Assembly: GCF_003073045.1 (NCBI RefSeq)
Contig: NC_037596.1
Coordinates: forward strand, 13,327,950-13,391,949
Direction of reading: 5' to 3'
Length of the DNA: 64,000 nucleotides
Source of the DNA: Pomacea canaliculata
Lineage: Eukaryota > Mollusca > Gastropoda > Architaenioglossa > Ampullariidae
In this document: piece after piece, positions 45,212 to 63,654 of the stretch
How positions within the stretch are numbered: the first letter of the stretch is position 1
Layout: every line of letters starts with the position of its first letter
The notes under the pieces: model-generated
Seen by the model: the letters and a program-made list of their open reading frames with translations, nothing else
What the model was told of the DNA's origin: nothing
Database searches by the model: none
Made by a program: the position numbers and the translations under genes

Positions 45212-48200
45212 AAAAAAAAACAGAGGACGAGAACTACTCATGCACACACGAGCTAACAATCCAGTCGACAGAACACAAAGCAAATAACATTTACATACTT
45301 ATATATCTTTATTTGGACATGCGTGCTTTGCATGTACATGTCTGAAGAATAATTAAAAAACGTCTGAGCACTCTCAAACTTGTACATGCCATAGAATGTT
45401 TGTAAAACCGTCTGTCTCCAGCTTTCGAGTATAAATTTCAGATGCATTCATCACACCCTTCTGATTAAAAAAAAAAAATGGTTTAATATACTTTTTTCCA
45501 TAAATAGTCTTGGACACATGCCTTACACCAGCTGACATATTCGTCAAAACATAAGCCCGCACATTTATCACACAAGCTGTAAAACAAAGGCGGCAGCTGG
45601 TAATGACTCTCTGCGTCTTTCAAGTCCAGAATAAAAAGAAAGTTTACAGGTGCAAGAACTGCGGTAACTGAAACATTTTTTTGGTTTGGTCACGTGATGT
45701 ATATCATTCTGCTCGCACAGCCTGCAAGGCGCTTAATGTATCACGGTTGCAGTAAGTTTTTGTGGAAACGAGCAGGAGACTAGTTCAATGTGATGAAACT
45801 TTTGGTGCATGTGCACGAGCATAGACTGTGATTATAATGACAAGGCTTGAAGTTTGTTTTGTTGGTTGTTTTGTTTTGTTTTCTTCATCCAGAACGCGCT
45901 CGTGAAAACACTATCAATGTCACGTGCTCAACTACCCCTTGGACATAAAAGCAAATTGTATACTGTACAAAGCGGTTGTTGTGAACTACTGTCCTACTCT
46001 TGTTGAAAAACTTCTGAACAAATAAACCTCAGCATGTCCAGGCAACATCACAGACCATGGACGTTCGTTCCATTTTCTTTGTGATTATCGCTGAGACTAA
46101 AGGGCTCCATGGCAACCGTAGACAAAAGCAGCGCCAATGGTGAGGCCCGGAAGCACTAGCAGTGACTGAGTGGTTCATCAATCTAGTCTTGTTGTGTGAA
46201 CACCGCCAGGTCAGGAACCAGGCAGGAAATGCCAGGAAAGGAGATCTCCACAACTTCACGCGCGCCGCGAGAAAATACGAGAACGACTGTCGGAGCGCAG
46301 GTGCTGGGAGGGACGGATGACAAAGCTCGGGAAGGAATCTCCAGCTTCTCCACACGAAGCCAGGGCAACAGCTTGGATAATGAGTGTACAGTGTTCTAAC
46401 AAACTACTGATAATGAGCCTACAGCATCCTCCGCAAAGAAGCGAGGGCTCTCCCTCACAACGGGTCTACTGTACTCTTCCTAATGAGTTTTCTCCAAACA
46501 AAAGGCGTTACAAGTTTGGCAGTTGAAAGAAAGAAATAAAGAAAGAGAGAAAGGAATCTCAATAATTTTAGAAGCCTACATTCGACAGCCTACAAAATAT
46601 GAAACACAAACACATACTCGTTCTTCGTTAACTGAAGCAGGTGTATGTGACTTCGGACCATACTGAGCATAAGCCATGTAAAAATGAAAGCAGTAAAACG
46701 TGTACAAAGGTAAAAACCTAATAATTAAAAATATAAATTGTAATAAATGCAAATATATCAGTTTTTTTCAGCATGCATTCAACAAGCGCAGAACTGGAAA
46801 TAAAACTTTAAAACAAATGCCACTTAATGAAAGAAAGATATCGTCCATTAAAAACAATTCATTCCATATCTTAATATTTTAAATAAGCAGAAACATACAT
46901 CTTCAATTTACAAAATTAGGATAATAGAACGTTTTCATTGAAAAAAAAAACAACATAAAAAAACAACCAAATTAAAAAGTCATTAAAATGCTTTTCTCAG
47001 CTGCCAGTCCCATGTTTTATGTGGAAGTAGTTTCGAGTCACTGAAAGCTCAATACGATTCCGAAATAAAATTCTTTTCTTAAACTGAGATCTGTTAAAAT
47101 TCTCTGACAATACTTCTACATTTGTGACAGGTGAATGACAGTCGTTGTGCTTTTTTATTATCATTTTATCTGCCAGAAGCTCATGTGCGAATTGCTTCAA
47201 ATTAAACATCTAAAAATGCACAAAATACTGAAATAATGACTACATCTGAACTGTGAATCGTATCTGGTCTCATCTTGGTGAGAGAAAATATCTGAATATA
47301 CATTTGGCAAAGCTGTTATTCCTTCCGAACAAACACCAGGTACACGTTAAGTTTAAAACCAGGTTGAGAGATCGAAAAATCTATAGGGGTGCCAACAGAG
47401 CAGAACAAAAACGATTTCAAATGACAGGAATGAATGATTGTGTGATGTTCACATTAACCTGTAGTGCGATAATCAATGCCAGTCCTCTTGCTGGCTGGTA
47501 CGGGAAGGTTGGCTACCAACTGGCCACACAAAATAACAAAGTTAGCTTAAAGCTTCTAAAATGTTTACTTGGACCTCTATAGTGATTTGAAAAAATACTT
47601 GTAAGTTCATCCTAAGTGAAGTGTAAATTAAAAATTTCACTGTTATGAATCCCTAGTTTATTTTTCAAGTCTTTTAATTCACAAAAAAGTTGAACATAAA
47701 AAAAGTGGACTGCTGTATTTTTCGGTTAAATTTTTCTTTACGTATATTTTCCGAAAAGTGATATAGAATGATATATGATGAAAACGAAAATACGACAAGA
47801 AACATAGGACAAAAATCACGAGAACTGAGCTATATGTCATTTTATAAAAATCGCTGCAATGTTTAGTTCCCTCGTTTAAGAACTCAATGGAACGTACACA
47901 AACCTTCAATTTTATTTAACAAGACCTTTAGAAATCTTCAGCAATTGAATGGATAATTTTGTGTCCAAAAGGCTGACGACTGAGAAACAAGGAATAGGTC
48001 ATCAAGAACACACTATTTCAAAAGAAAAAAAAACAAGAATGTCAATGGTACCAAGCATGCTTGCATACAATCAGACTGGCCAGTGGAACTAATATACCAT
48101 TCATATTCGATACACATGTCCAAACACTCACAAACACTCGCAGTAGTATATTCACTCTCACAACACCACAAGCATGAACAAGTTTCTCTCATTTTCATCA

Positions 48201-50026
48201 CCCACCGATTACAGATAAACCAGTGGTGTTCCCGTCAATATAAATGCAGAATGATGAAGGCCAAGGCTTTCACTGTGACCAAAGGACAGACGAATGGTTC
48301 ACCAGTAGTCTGAACATCAAAGCTACTTGATTCTGCTACATTCCTCCTATAACAACATTGTAATCATCCTACTAGCTCTCCCAGTCCCTCATTCGCCAAA
48401 CAGCGCTTCAGGTCAAAGGACATTTACAGAGGTTTTCAAAACGCATCACTAAACCATTTCTCAACTGCATCCAAAGCTGGCAGCAATATGTTGGACTATT
48501 TTTTCTCACAGCCTCGCTTTCATTACCAGAGCACTGCGCTCTCTGACCTTTGCTTGTGCAATGCTGACATCTGAACATTCTAATTGTCAGGACCACTTTG
48601 TCTCTGTTCTTCCGGTTGACAAGCTCAACAAGGGCTGCGATATTACGGTCGGTAATAGTTTCTCTTGCAATGACATCCAAATAAGGTCTGATTAATGAGG
48701 CATAAACTGGAAACAACTGATGCATCAAACAGTTGATCTTGCATAATACCAACCTCCCGTTAACTGACACTAAAAAAGTTTTATTTCTAGAGCCTGAAAC
48801 ATTAAACATAACCCTTCATTACCATTACCTTAACATTTGATTACATTTGCTACATGCAATCTGAATGTTAGAGTAAAATAAGTAAAAAGAAAAAACGCCG
48901 AAAATAAAATCAGTATTCGTATTTTCATTTCATTTTTTTTTAAGACACGATTTATTTTTATCCTTTTTAATGTCCGCTGTACTTTGCAGTCTTTATTCTT
49001 TCTTTACTATGGTTGTCTTCCTGTGTACAAATACTTATTTTAAATAACAGAAGCACTTAAGTAATATTTCACATCAAGTTTGTGGTCAAAATATATCTTG
49101 ATACTAATGGCAAGTGTGTAAGCCAATCTACTGAAATTGAAATCTTCACATTCAAAACTTAAAAAAAATTGCCCCATATTCAGTCTGCAAAATAAAATTT
49201 CACCTCATATGCTCTGACATAATGTCGTGACATATTCACAATCCACATACGGCATATCGTAAACACCGCCATCACACATTGTAAAGCTCTTGACTTGTGC
49301 TGCCCTCTGACCCCAGTCCATCACTGTCGGGCAAACAATTGTCATCACCACGGTTCACACACACAGCAGCCACACTCAGCAACACTGGATCCTCGCTGCT
49401 CCAGGTACTCCAGTGAGGGCAGCACTGTTAGGCACAGGATGTAAGGTATGGATGGTCAGGTCGCAGGTTGGTGACGAGGTCCACGAGGCGACAACAGTAC
49501 CAACAGCAGTTTGAAACGACGGAGGTGCACGGGTGGGCCACGACACCCGGTGTCAAAGACACGTTTGCATGAACTGTATCTTAGGTAATAGTAGTCTGCA
49601 AAACCTTACAACTAAATGCCACTGCACCAATATTTCTCTAACGATGATCAAGATAATTAATTCAGATATATGTTTTTATATACATTGTTTCCTTCATTTG
49701 CAACTATGAATTTGTTTTCACTTCTCTTTGCATATTTTTAGACTAACACTGTGAAAAGGATGGTTCCATTGCCTATTCTTCGCATTTGTTAATGCATTCT
49801 TTAAACAAAACAATAAAAACTATGGAGCAAGTGTCTTATCCCAGTATTCCTGTTGTAACCAACATAATCTCCCACCAGGCTTGCGCTTTCCGCTTTTTCA
49901 AAGGTAAAAAAATGAGGACGTGCTTGCTGAGAAGACCTGCTGGAGGCATTGCGACCATTTTGTTGACCAGATTGTGACTCAACCACAAACAGTTTAGTCC
50001 CACAGCCACTTCCCACTCTCTAGTTC
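45212..50026. other. Region between convergent genes
   Basis: Between the 3' ends of unit J (plus) and the PHLDB-type gene (minus). No supported coding exon on either strand. It probably includes the 3' UTRs of both; TTTATT (AATAAA on the minus strand) occurs near 48951 and elsewhere. A minus-strand open frame at 48408-48809 is unsupported. Confidence 0.5.
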
Positions 50027-50302
<276 letters not shown>

Positions 50303-50414
50303 TTAATCTAGTGCTTATGAATTGAGGAAAACGAATGAGAAGCAGAATGAATGAATCACGTTAGCCATTACTAAACTAACATTATCTACCCATTCCCCCA
50401 CATTAAAAAAATCA

Positions 50415-54154
<3,740 letters not shown>

Positions 54155-54265
54155 CTGTTGCATAGTTTTTTCTCGAAGTTTGACCGCTTGCAGCTCTCTC
54201 TCCAAAGCTTCGCTCCGTTGACGCTCTTTGGTGAGTGCCTCCATCTCCGACTCCCGCAAACGGAC
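54155..54265 (-). CDS. PHLDB/LL5-type gene, coiled-coil exon
   Basis: 111 nt, phase 0-0, acceptor CCTCCACAG, donor GTAACC. Reads VRLRESEMEALTKERQRSEA, then LERELQAVKLREKTMQQ. Heptad pattern with Leu/Val/Met at a/d positions; highly charged. The K-L-R-E-K segment leads directly into the PH exon, as in family members. Confidence 0.88.
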
Positions 54266-57200
54266 CTGTGGAGGACACAGCCACAAAGTCTAGCATCAAA
54301 TATAAGCACATACAGCACACCTCACCTCACCTTCAGTCGCCATTCTCACGATTTCGATGAAAAACACAAACATTATAACAAAGATTTAAGCTTCGGGTGA
54401 CTCTCGACCGTCTGATACCCACCACGAAAGAAAGGAATGAAAAAAGTAACAGAGAAAGAACTTAAGAGCCCAATAAAACCATGCCTCTCACAATAAGCAC
54501 ATCCCTCGGCTGGACCATAATATTCACCGCCAGCTGCGCACAAATAATCTTTCTTTACAACTAAGCCGATGAGCTCTCATCAAACCATGTCTTACAGACC
54601 TGCGCCACCGATAAAATTATCAGACCTTCGCTTTAAAAATAAGTAATCGTTACAGAGAGAGGTAAAAATGCCAGCCTGGGCCGAGACTGCCAAAAACTAC
54701 ACCGGAGTTCAGAGTTCATAACGGTCGTTACAACTGTCGACGGCTGTATACTTTACGGTGGACGCTTGCACGCACCAAAGAAACGTCTACTACGTTCGTC
54801 ACAGCTGGTGACGTGAGGTCGCGGGAACTGCTGGAAAATTCTGTGTCGGAAGCCAAAGGTCAGTTGACGTGGTAGTAAAAACTGCCGAGAGGCCTGTTGC
54901 TGCTAATTTTAGACCTGGCTAATTGCTTCGTGGGGTTGAAATTTGCCTCCAACCTTGCTTACAGCCAGTTCTGGGTTGCAAAAAAAAAAAAATCCACACA
55001 CATGCGGTGTCTAAGAAGGGCGGGGAATACATAGCAAAAGGCACACACACACAGGTGACTGGGCACGATGCCACTACGAACCTGAAACAATTTCCCGCAA
55101 AAAATTGTAGAGAGAAGCACTCTCTCTTTGCCCACCAGAGCGGTGACCAAACTTCCAAAAATCTTTGTCTTCTGTTCCCTGTAGCCGTCTGCTGAAGCAT
55201 TTTATCTCCAATTCTTGAATCTTTCAATGTCGGTCAACACGGTCGAAGTTTCGCAGCCTTACAGCAAGATGGGAGCGACCATGGACTTGTACAGCTTGAA
55301 TTTCCACTGATGCCAGCACGGCACCACACAGACCGGTCATAGGGCGAGTCAGCCATGCTGATGCTCCTTTTCACACAACAAACGAAACCAACAAACCCTC
55401 GTCTGTCGCCAGTTCGCCCGACAAGACCCCTGAACTCCGCACGTGACAAAAAGCTTGGTCACCGCCTCGATCGTCCTCTTCTCTGGATTCCCTTCTTGGA
55501 AGCTTGCAAGATGGAAGACACGTCTCCGTGGGTGAAGTCGATAAATGGGCGGCAAAGCCGGCGTCGCAAGGGAGGCCAGTCTCGGCCATTGATCGCCTCC
55601 GACCCCGTGGTGCTTCCCTCCACACCCGCCTTTGATCTGACAGCCGCCTTCTGTCGCAAAAACCACCCCGATGTCACTTCCCACGGCTTACGCGAGTACA
55701 CCGGATGGAAGGTGCATTGGCCACTAAGACTGATGCTTTTCTCCAAGCAGCTTCTTCTGTCCTTTGAGAGGAGAGGGTCATCAGCTGATTTATCGCGAAA
55801 GGCCAACTGTCATTTCTTTATTAGGAGAAGGCGGGCTTTTGTTCTTGAATACCTATCAAAAAATGTTTGTCGATCTTACTAACTGGACAAACATCAAAGA
55901 GCCCAGAATATTGCCGATCGTTTTGTCGAAAAGCTCAATTTGTTTGCGAGCTTCCCTGGTTGTCAGTCCGAGCTCTCACTGATGGCCATGCTGTGCTACT
56001 GTTGTCTTCACAGCCTTGCCCATGATACCCTTACCTGAAATACTGATGCCTGCCTTGCTACCCTAGTCAGTCTCGTGTCGCCTCATCTCTATCAGACAGG
56101 TGAGATTCAACAAATGCTCTTCTTTCTTTCGAATCCAGCCTCACAACCCATCTCTTCATGAAATATTTTGAATAGTAAAGATTGTTGTTCCACTCACTCT
56201 TCAGTTTTTCACAAATGCACTTAAAGGACTTTGTTATTTTTATTTTTTTTAAATGTGTTTACACTTATATTTCTTGACTAAGAAATGCACTTTATAAACT
56301 CAATATTAATTATATACACAAATAATAACAATATTTTATACACCACTGGATATTTTCTTAAAAATAATGTTAGACTTCAGTAGTTTCCTTAACTGAGTGA
56401 TACACACCTACTCTCGGCCGCATGCCTTCGACCTTTGACCTTACATACAATCCTCTTGTTAAAGCCTCATTAGACACTCATCCACTCCCTGACCAGCGGA
56501 CTGATCATCCAGTAAATGTCATTAATATAATAGAAGCCTTTATTACATCTGATCCAAATGCCGATATTATCTACCAGTTGGTAAGTACTGCGTTAATAAT
56601 ACTTGTCAGGATAATGTCCACTCGCTGTGCTCAAGGCAAGGGTCGAGTGCACGAGGAAGACATTTTAAGTTTAAAAGCTAAGTTTGCGAAGAAAACCCAA
56701 CACATGCTTTAAAATGTACGAATAAATAAATCACCTGTCCTTCCAACTACACACTGTGAGCATGCCCACCTACCCACTCACATTCACCTGCACACGAATG
56801 GTCTCGTGTGTGTGTGGATAGGGTGGGGATGAGGTGGTCTGAGAGAAGATGAATTACTTCTAGAAACAAGCTTGGACTCCCATCATTCCTAGTCTCTGCA
56901 TGAAACACAATAAAGTCGCGGGCGAGATGGAACTGTCATATTTCTCAGTCTTATCCTGAGAGATTCCGGAGAAGGAAAACAAAAAACAATTACATAACTG
57001 CTTGAAGCCTGTCAGGAGGCGGACTCCAGCTCAGGTGTCACAGAAAAGAACATTAAGAATATTAAACCAAGGAGGGAAAGGGAAAAAAAGGGGGAGAAAT
57101 GAAAAAAAGCATGTAAAGATGCTGCAGTCCACGTTATTACCTCCTCATTCACTTTCCTCCGTAGGTGTTTATCTTCCTCCATCTCTTCATTCCATCGTGT

Positions 57201-58140
57201 CTTCATTTAATGCAGGTGGGTGTTTGTGTGTGAAGGTGGAGGGAGGGAAGAATGTCTCTCGGTGTGGAATAAGGAATGGGTTTCTCTCACTTTCTGTTTG
57301 TGTGCGTGCACGCGTGAGCGCCTACAGGATGTGTAAGAAAGTGAATATTTCCATGAAAGCGAAAAATTTAGATGAACTGAAAGTTCCGGAAGATAACAAA
57401 TGCATGGAGGTCTCGGTTGCACGAGGGGACACATTACATCGCACGACTGGAGACTTGCATCAGTGAGGGCAATACGAGGTCCGCACCACGAGAACCTCCT
57501 CATCTGTTATCTCCCTCCTCACATCACCCATCTATCTGCACGACATCCACACACAGTGGATAGCTGCGGACACTGGATATTTCATGTTTCTATAACCGAT
57601 GTGCCTATCATCCTCCGTGCTTTCCGCACGACCACCTCGAGCGAACGTGGGAGGAAAGGGACTACTCGTTTTCAAACTGAAATCTGTCATCGTTCCTGTT
57701 CCACGATGTCCAACTAAAGACACTTGATGATCCATCAACACAGATGGACACGGGCTAAGACATTCTTCATCCTCATTTTCTGCTTGTTTCTTCATCCACG
57801 CGCACAATCGTAATCACACATTAATCGGAAACAGAAAATTAGTGAGAAATAAAAAGAAGAGTTAATTAATACAGTTTTCGGGGGAGATGTGTGGTGGTGG
57901 TGGGGGAGTTCTAAGACAAACTGTGGCGAACCCAAAATATGAAATAATTCCTCCTCAATTTTAGCCCCAGCCCTCAATCTTCTACCTTCACATAGTCTAT
58001 CGTGGTTGTACTGCATTCCTGATTTAAAGGGATGCCAGAAGGGAAAAAAAATAGCGAAAGATATCAAAGATTTTTGATAAAGGAGGCAAAAGTAACTTTT
58101 AAAAAAAATTTCTGAGATCACAAAATGAAAATAAACAAAC
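54266..58140 (-). other. Intron of the PHLDB-type gene
   Basis: Flanking exons join in phase 0, so no exon is missing by phase. It carries a LINE fragment at about 55193-55370 and short simple repeats. Long open frames at 55355-55882 and 57002-57466 are not supported by homology. Confidence 0.5.
55193..55370 (-). mobile_element. Non-LTR retrotransposon RT fragment (minus strand)
   Basis: On the minus strand: WKFKLYKSMVAPILL, stop, GCETSTVLTDIERFKNW. This matches the conserved K-x-x-L-Y-x-S-x-x-x-x-x-L-L-Y-G-C-E-T-W block found in C-terminal regions of LINE reverse transcriptases, with Tyr changed to a stop and Trp to Ser. Dead fragment in an intron; limits uncertain, and the adjacent sequence up to about 55880 may be part of it. 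Confidence 0.6.
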
Positions 58141-58237
58141 CTGCTCCTCCACCAGCTTTACTTTTTCTGTCTGCGCCTGCGCCAACAGCCTCTCCAACTC
58201 CGCCAGCTTCTCCAGGTTATCTTCCCCTCCGCTAAGG
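58141..58237 (-). CDS. PHLDB/LL5-type gene, coiled-coil exon
   Basis: 97 nt; begins with one base completing a split codon, ends in phase 0. Reads LSGGEDNLEKLAELERLLAQ, then AQTEKVKLVEEQ. Heptads of Leu at a/d positions continue into the next exon. Donor GTTTGT is unusual but has GT; acceptor TTTTTTGTTCAG is strong. Confidence 0.82.
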
Positions 58238-61200
58238 CTGAACAAAAAATAAACAACAACATACAAATAAACAAGTCAAAGATATCAAGCACGGGGTCAC
58301 ATTAACAGCCTCTTAATTGATAGACTATGTGAACACAGGCAGACGATGATGGTCAGGATGATGATACAACAAAACCCACAGCAGGGCATCAAGCCAGTCG
58401 GCTTCTGGGATATACCTACTGAAACGAAAAACGGAATTTTTTCTCTCCCAGGGAAGAGATTACCATATCGACTTTCTCTTAACTGCGTCAGAAGATTTGA
58501 GCTCAGATGACAGAGAGGAGATATCAGGAGGGCATTGCTATCGTGACAAAAGCATAAAACGAACACATTTGAAGTTTACAGCTTGAGTTTTACATTTTTT
58601 ACAAGAAGTTTATTCTAAAAACCTGTCCTGCTTTACCTCCACGTCTTCTCGTTTTACTTTCTCTAACAATATTTTAACGGCTGGGTTATAAACTTTGGAA
58701 GAATAATCTGAGAGAGGCTGGGCTTGTTAAATAGTAACATCATGAGGGGATGCAATACTCTGATATTCTAGCAGAGATACAGTAAGTAAAAAGTAGTTTA
58801 CAATTTAAAAATAAATTTAAGTTATAAATAATTTTAGTAGATATTGTAAGTAGAATTTATTATAACAAAATATTGTTCCTGGTTTATTAACCAACTCTCT
58901 CTTTTTTTCTTTCTCACCACAGCGTTCCTCCCACTCATCCCTCCCTACCTGACACACAAAAGATGGAGGTAAATGTTGTAGTGATTACCTGCATTCACCT
59001 GTACCCAGCAAACCCGTCTACACGATGATCAATGCCACAATTGCCTTCCAGTAAATGTACCCCGACAACAATGGAGGGTTTACAATGTCCTTTTAACTGC
59101 TCAACATACTTCAGCAAGCATTGCTCTAACTTTTAAAGCCCTTGACACACGAGGGGTTAAGAAACAAAAGATGGACTGGGTGATGGATAGGAAGCCAATA
59201 CCGCTTGGGTAACCTGTTCTCAGTCTGTGACCCGTCCATGACCTCTTGCAGGCGCCACGGTTGGAGGACTGAGTACAAAGTGAACTATTGTGACAGTTCC
59301 ATGCTCTTATAATTTTCAAAGAATATTGACTGCTGTCATGTCCTCAGAAACATTGAAAAATCCCGCTGCAATCTTTTGATGCACGTGGGAAGTGGAGCAG
59401 TCATGAGGCAGACGATCAATTTCACAACCGTTGGAACTGTGGGGACAGAAAGGGATGAAGATGAGGGGAGGATTTTAGGGGCAGGGATGAGAGAGGCAGG
59501 GGCGAGGTGAAGACAGTGCAAACAGCCGAGGAGGAACAGAGAAGTCAAACTGCTTTACAGATAACCATGGACTCATCCTTGCAAGCTATTCGATTTCCAA
59601 TCCACGATCTGAACTCCTCACTTCCCCTCCTTTCTGAAAGAATTCCCATTTCCATTCTCCTGATGTCAGGCAATAAATCGCGACTCGCAGACTTTTTTTC
59701 CAGCACTCATCTACGTGGCACTGCCTTTCTCCGGTGTTTTCTTACGGAGGATTATTTGTGGGCGGAGCAAATAACAGCCTGGCATGTCATAACAGATTGA
59801 GAGAATCGGGTTACATGCATCACTCGTTATCTCCAAACTACAGCAGCACTGGTCACACAATAAATGTTCGGTGACACATAGGTTGACTCTGAAACTTTGA
59901 AAAGAAAGCTTCTAAAAAAATAATGAATTTATCTGTGACATGTTTGTTTGTTCAGGGCGGTAGGTTTCCATTTAAACCTGATCTTTTACAGACTTTTCGT
60001 CCTGTGGAATAAATCAGATTCTTGTTCTTTCCATGTTCCAAGAGATAAAGGGCGGTGTAGGAGTAGGAGCAATCACTGCCATACTTCTGTAATGTCTGGG
60101 TCAAACCCAAAATCACTCAGTTGGAAAAGATTTGTCCAAGAGTGTGTGTTAAAGACCCACAGATGGTATGTATCTGGTCAGTGATGGCTGAGAAAGATCA
60201 CGTAGGCAACCCATCATCAATCATTATACTGACGACCGTTTCATCAAAGAACACATCAGGAGGAAATGGTCAGACCACGAACTTCCATTTCTTGCCTATT
60301 TAGGTCTTTTGAGTGGAGTTTGAAAGAGAGAGAGAAAGGAAGGACAGCTATCTACCCATGTCACCATCAGTGAGTATGTAGCGGCCAGACAATTCTAGAC
60401 AATCCGCTAACATCTCCGCCTTCGCAAATGAGAAAGCGACTGACATCGAGAAGAAAGAATCAACTAATCAATCAATTAATCCAATTCTGAAACTAAACAG
60501 GTGGAGCGAAATGTCCACCCACACATACAAACGACCGTTTAAGATCACAGGAAGCTAGCGGGGGATGAGTTTCTTCCTGGCAGAGGAAGCTGCTAAGAGC
60601 GACCGCCCTCAGTTCTCTTGGATACAAACAAATTGTCACATGACACCCTCGTCCATCAGACGGTGACTGAGGCAGAAGACTTCTCATACCTGACCTTCCT
60701 CCCCATCCCTATTCCACGGGTCTCGTTTCCTCTTAGCTTCGCTTCTAACTCCAACCTTACCCCGGGATTTTCCTCCCATCAGGCCATCCATCCCCCTCCT
60801 CCCAAGCTTCTCTTCTCCATTACCGCCAGGAACACCTAGCTGTAAATTCATCAAAATAACTGGGGCAATTACGAGCTACGAACCCCGCTATTGATCCACT
60901 TACAGCTGAAACAAAAGGTGTGTTGCAATGCCCGACAAATTGCCTCCGTGCTCCATCTTTCCGAGCCGTGCCATGGCCGGGTCACGTGGTAAGTAGCATT
61001 ATAACGGGTACGGGCAGGAGGGTGACTTTGAAAGGATGTCTGCTGATGTTAAGATGCAGCAGGAGGCCTTTATAGTTCAACGGGCTTAAATTCTATTTAT
61101 ACCTGTTGTGCTTTTAATAGAAAGTTGGTCTGGAATGGCTGAGATGCTCTTCTTTAACAATCCTCCTCCCCTCGCTCCTTCCCCCACACAGAGTTTGTCG

Positions 61201-63423
61201 GAGGAGAGAAAGAAGCAGATTTTCGAGATTTGATGATTTGTCTTTTCAGTCTGTGAGAATGCTGCTAGAAAAATACTGAAAGGTTTATGTCTGGACCATC
61301 TGCTTCATCCTTAGAAGACGATGGACTTTGCTGGGTTTTGCCAAGCCTCACCAGGAGGATTTTATGGCAAGCTGGGGAACTTTATTTTAGTATGCAACCG
61401 GCCGTCTCCTGCACCCCCTTAAAAACTGGTGGAGGGAAATGTTATCAAAATATTTAGGTTTCAATTCTCTTTCCTTTTCTCTTGCGTTGGTACGCAAAGA
61501 GTGAGAGAAAAGCAAAAAAGAAAACATGTTACTTATTACCTTATTCTTCAGTTTAGACATTAAGTGCAATGGAGAGAGAAAGAAGGGGGTGGTGGAAGGA
61601 GAGAGAGAGAAATCTCGATCGTCAATCCAAGCATATATCTTGATACCGACTCCATCCTTCTCACTCACTCACCTGTTTCTTCACCCTACCTGGAGATGAT
61701 TAACTCCTGCAGCGAGCATCGACACCTGGCTTCCTCCTTACCTGCGGGCCCTGGATCGTGCATCAGATTCTACCATGCGGGCCCTCCTCCTCCTCGCCAA
61801 GTCTCGCTCACACAAACTTACCATTAGTCTTCTTTTAGAAGGGGTAGGCTAAGTGGGGTGAGAGAAGGGGGACAACAAAGGGGAGGGACTTCTCTGAAAA
61901 CCAACAGTTTTGTACCTCTGTGTGGTTAGTCGCTCCCGTGTTTGAAATTTTACAGATTCTCGAGACCGGATTAAGTTGTTTGAATGTTCCTCTTTCCTTT
62001 TTAAAGTGGACCAGACATTTTTAGAAACAAAATGGATCCTGCTGATTCTTTAACAACTGGAATGGAAAACGGAATGATCATGCAATCAAACCGTCTCCTG
62101 CCATGAACACTCGGCTAAAGGAAACCGTACAGAGCCTACACGAGCATCAAAAGTGACTTACTGCGCAGAGACAAGGGAGGAAGAACCTGAGTGCAGGCTG
62201 CTGTTACCTGAACACCACAGGTGTTGGCAGCTCGTCCCGCAAGTCGACACCTGAAGAGCCATGCCCCTGGCACTACATTTACAGCCTCTGGTTTCACCAC
62301 CAGCAGGAAACTGCGGCGCCCGAGCCCCTTGCCCGCCCACCGCCATCCTCACAACTGCTTTACGACACCAGCTTCCACATCAGGTGACTTGCTCACCTGC
62401 CAGCTGCTGCAACCGGTAATGACGCAGGTACAGCCAGGTACTACAGCAGGTTGGCGGAGAATGAGGAGGAGGGATCATGACTAACAACCAGAATCATTCC
62501 GACCTGCAGATATTCATTTCCAGCAAGACTACATCACCTGTGTATTCTTCGCTGCCATTAATTTTCTTCTTTTTTTCATTCCATTTTGTTCATTTTAGAA
62601 AATGTCTTGTTAAATAAAAAAGACAATCACCTCATTTTTATATCTTGTTTTTAATAACTGAGATGGTAATACTATTCAAGGCATATTTATTTTTATGTAT
62701 TCATCATTATGTAGTCAGCCACCCCATATTCCTAGTAACCTCAAGTATCTTCATTATTTTCGGAACTCAGATATTATCGCAACTATTGAACCGTAGAGGG
62801 TGGTCAGAGTCCTGTCCTCTTGGTATCTTGGATGATTGATAGATTGTTTTTCATGTCGAGTGTGTAAAGTAGCTCACAGGCCGGTCAGACCGTCGTCCTG
62901 CCAACCACAACACACCTACGACAGCATCTACCGCAATCCATTTTGTTTGAAATTAATGTTCGTACAAAGAATATGTCGAAGCTCACTAAGGGAGAATTAT
63001 AAACAGATAAATAAACTGACGGTCTGATGTTCCGAGCCAATAGTGTAAACTCACCGGTCAATGTTTGTTTACTGTAAACAGGCTGGAGGCTGTAGAAAAG
63101 GGTTTTACGAGACTAGAAGAAGCGAAACTTCGTGGTCTTATCTTTACTTACACTCGTATATCTGTTGAGATCCTGGATCCTGAAGACATTGCGAGACTGC
63201 TACAGAGTACAGTGTGCTGTGGTTTAAGAACCAGTCCTAGTCTTTAGTGCTTGGACATTATAAGGCTTTTATTTATTTCAGGATTCTGAGAAAAAGAAAT
63301 AAAAAGAAGATGAAAAGGGATTTACTTACCTGTTTTACTTGCTGACCAAGGAATATGAGACAAATGATAAAAATTGATAAATAAAGCTACTGCAAAACTT
63401 TGAATATGAAGATGATTGTTACG

Positions 63424-63459
<36 letters not shown>

Positions 63460-63654
63460 GGCGACGATGTTTACAGTGATGGCACAGAAAAACGTGATGA
63501 CAATGACCACAACACTTATCACTATTACTGGAACAGGTTGCAGCAAATGTCCAATATAAAAACAAACAAACAAACAAACAAACAAAAAACAGAACTTTAC
63601 GAGTATCCACAACAGTATCGCTGTCTCTAACACGCATGCGCATGCTGGCCTTAC
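58238..63654 (-). other. Intron of the PHLDB-type gene
   Basis: No further exon recognised on either strand. The flanking exons fit in phase 2 (AG plus C gives Ser). The stretch 60300-62500 is locally GC-richer and has purine-rich runs; nothing else is supported. Alternative exons in this interval cannot be excluded. Confidence 0.45.
63426..63458. repeat. (GAT)n microsatellite
   Basis: About 11 copies of GAT, giving poly-Ser or poly-Ile frames on the minus strand. A (CAAA)n run follows at 63561-63590. Confidence 0.95.

Noticed and set aside
48408..48809. 133-codon minus-strand open frame between the convergent genes
   Set aside because: No recognisable domain, no splice or promoter support, and it lies in probable 3' UTR sequence.
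55355..55882. 175-codon plus-strand open frame with several overlapping minus-strand frames
   Set aside because: GC-richer repetitive-looking sequence next to a LINE fragment; no domain recognised.
57002..57466. 154-codon open frame in a PHLDB intron
   Set aside because: Low-complexity, basic and Ser-rich translation with no homologue recognised; lies antisense in an intron.
62158..62484. Open frames on both strands around 62.2-62.5 kb
   Set aside because: Locally GC-rich sequence without stop codons by composition; no domain, no phase-compatible splice sites with the PHLDB exons.
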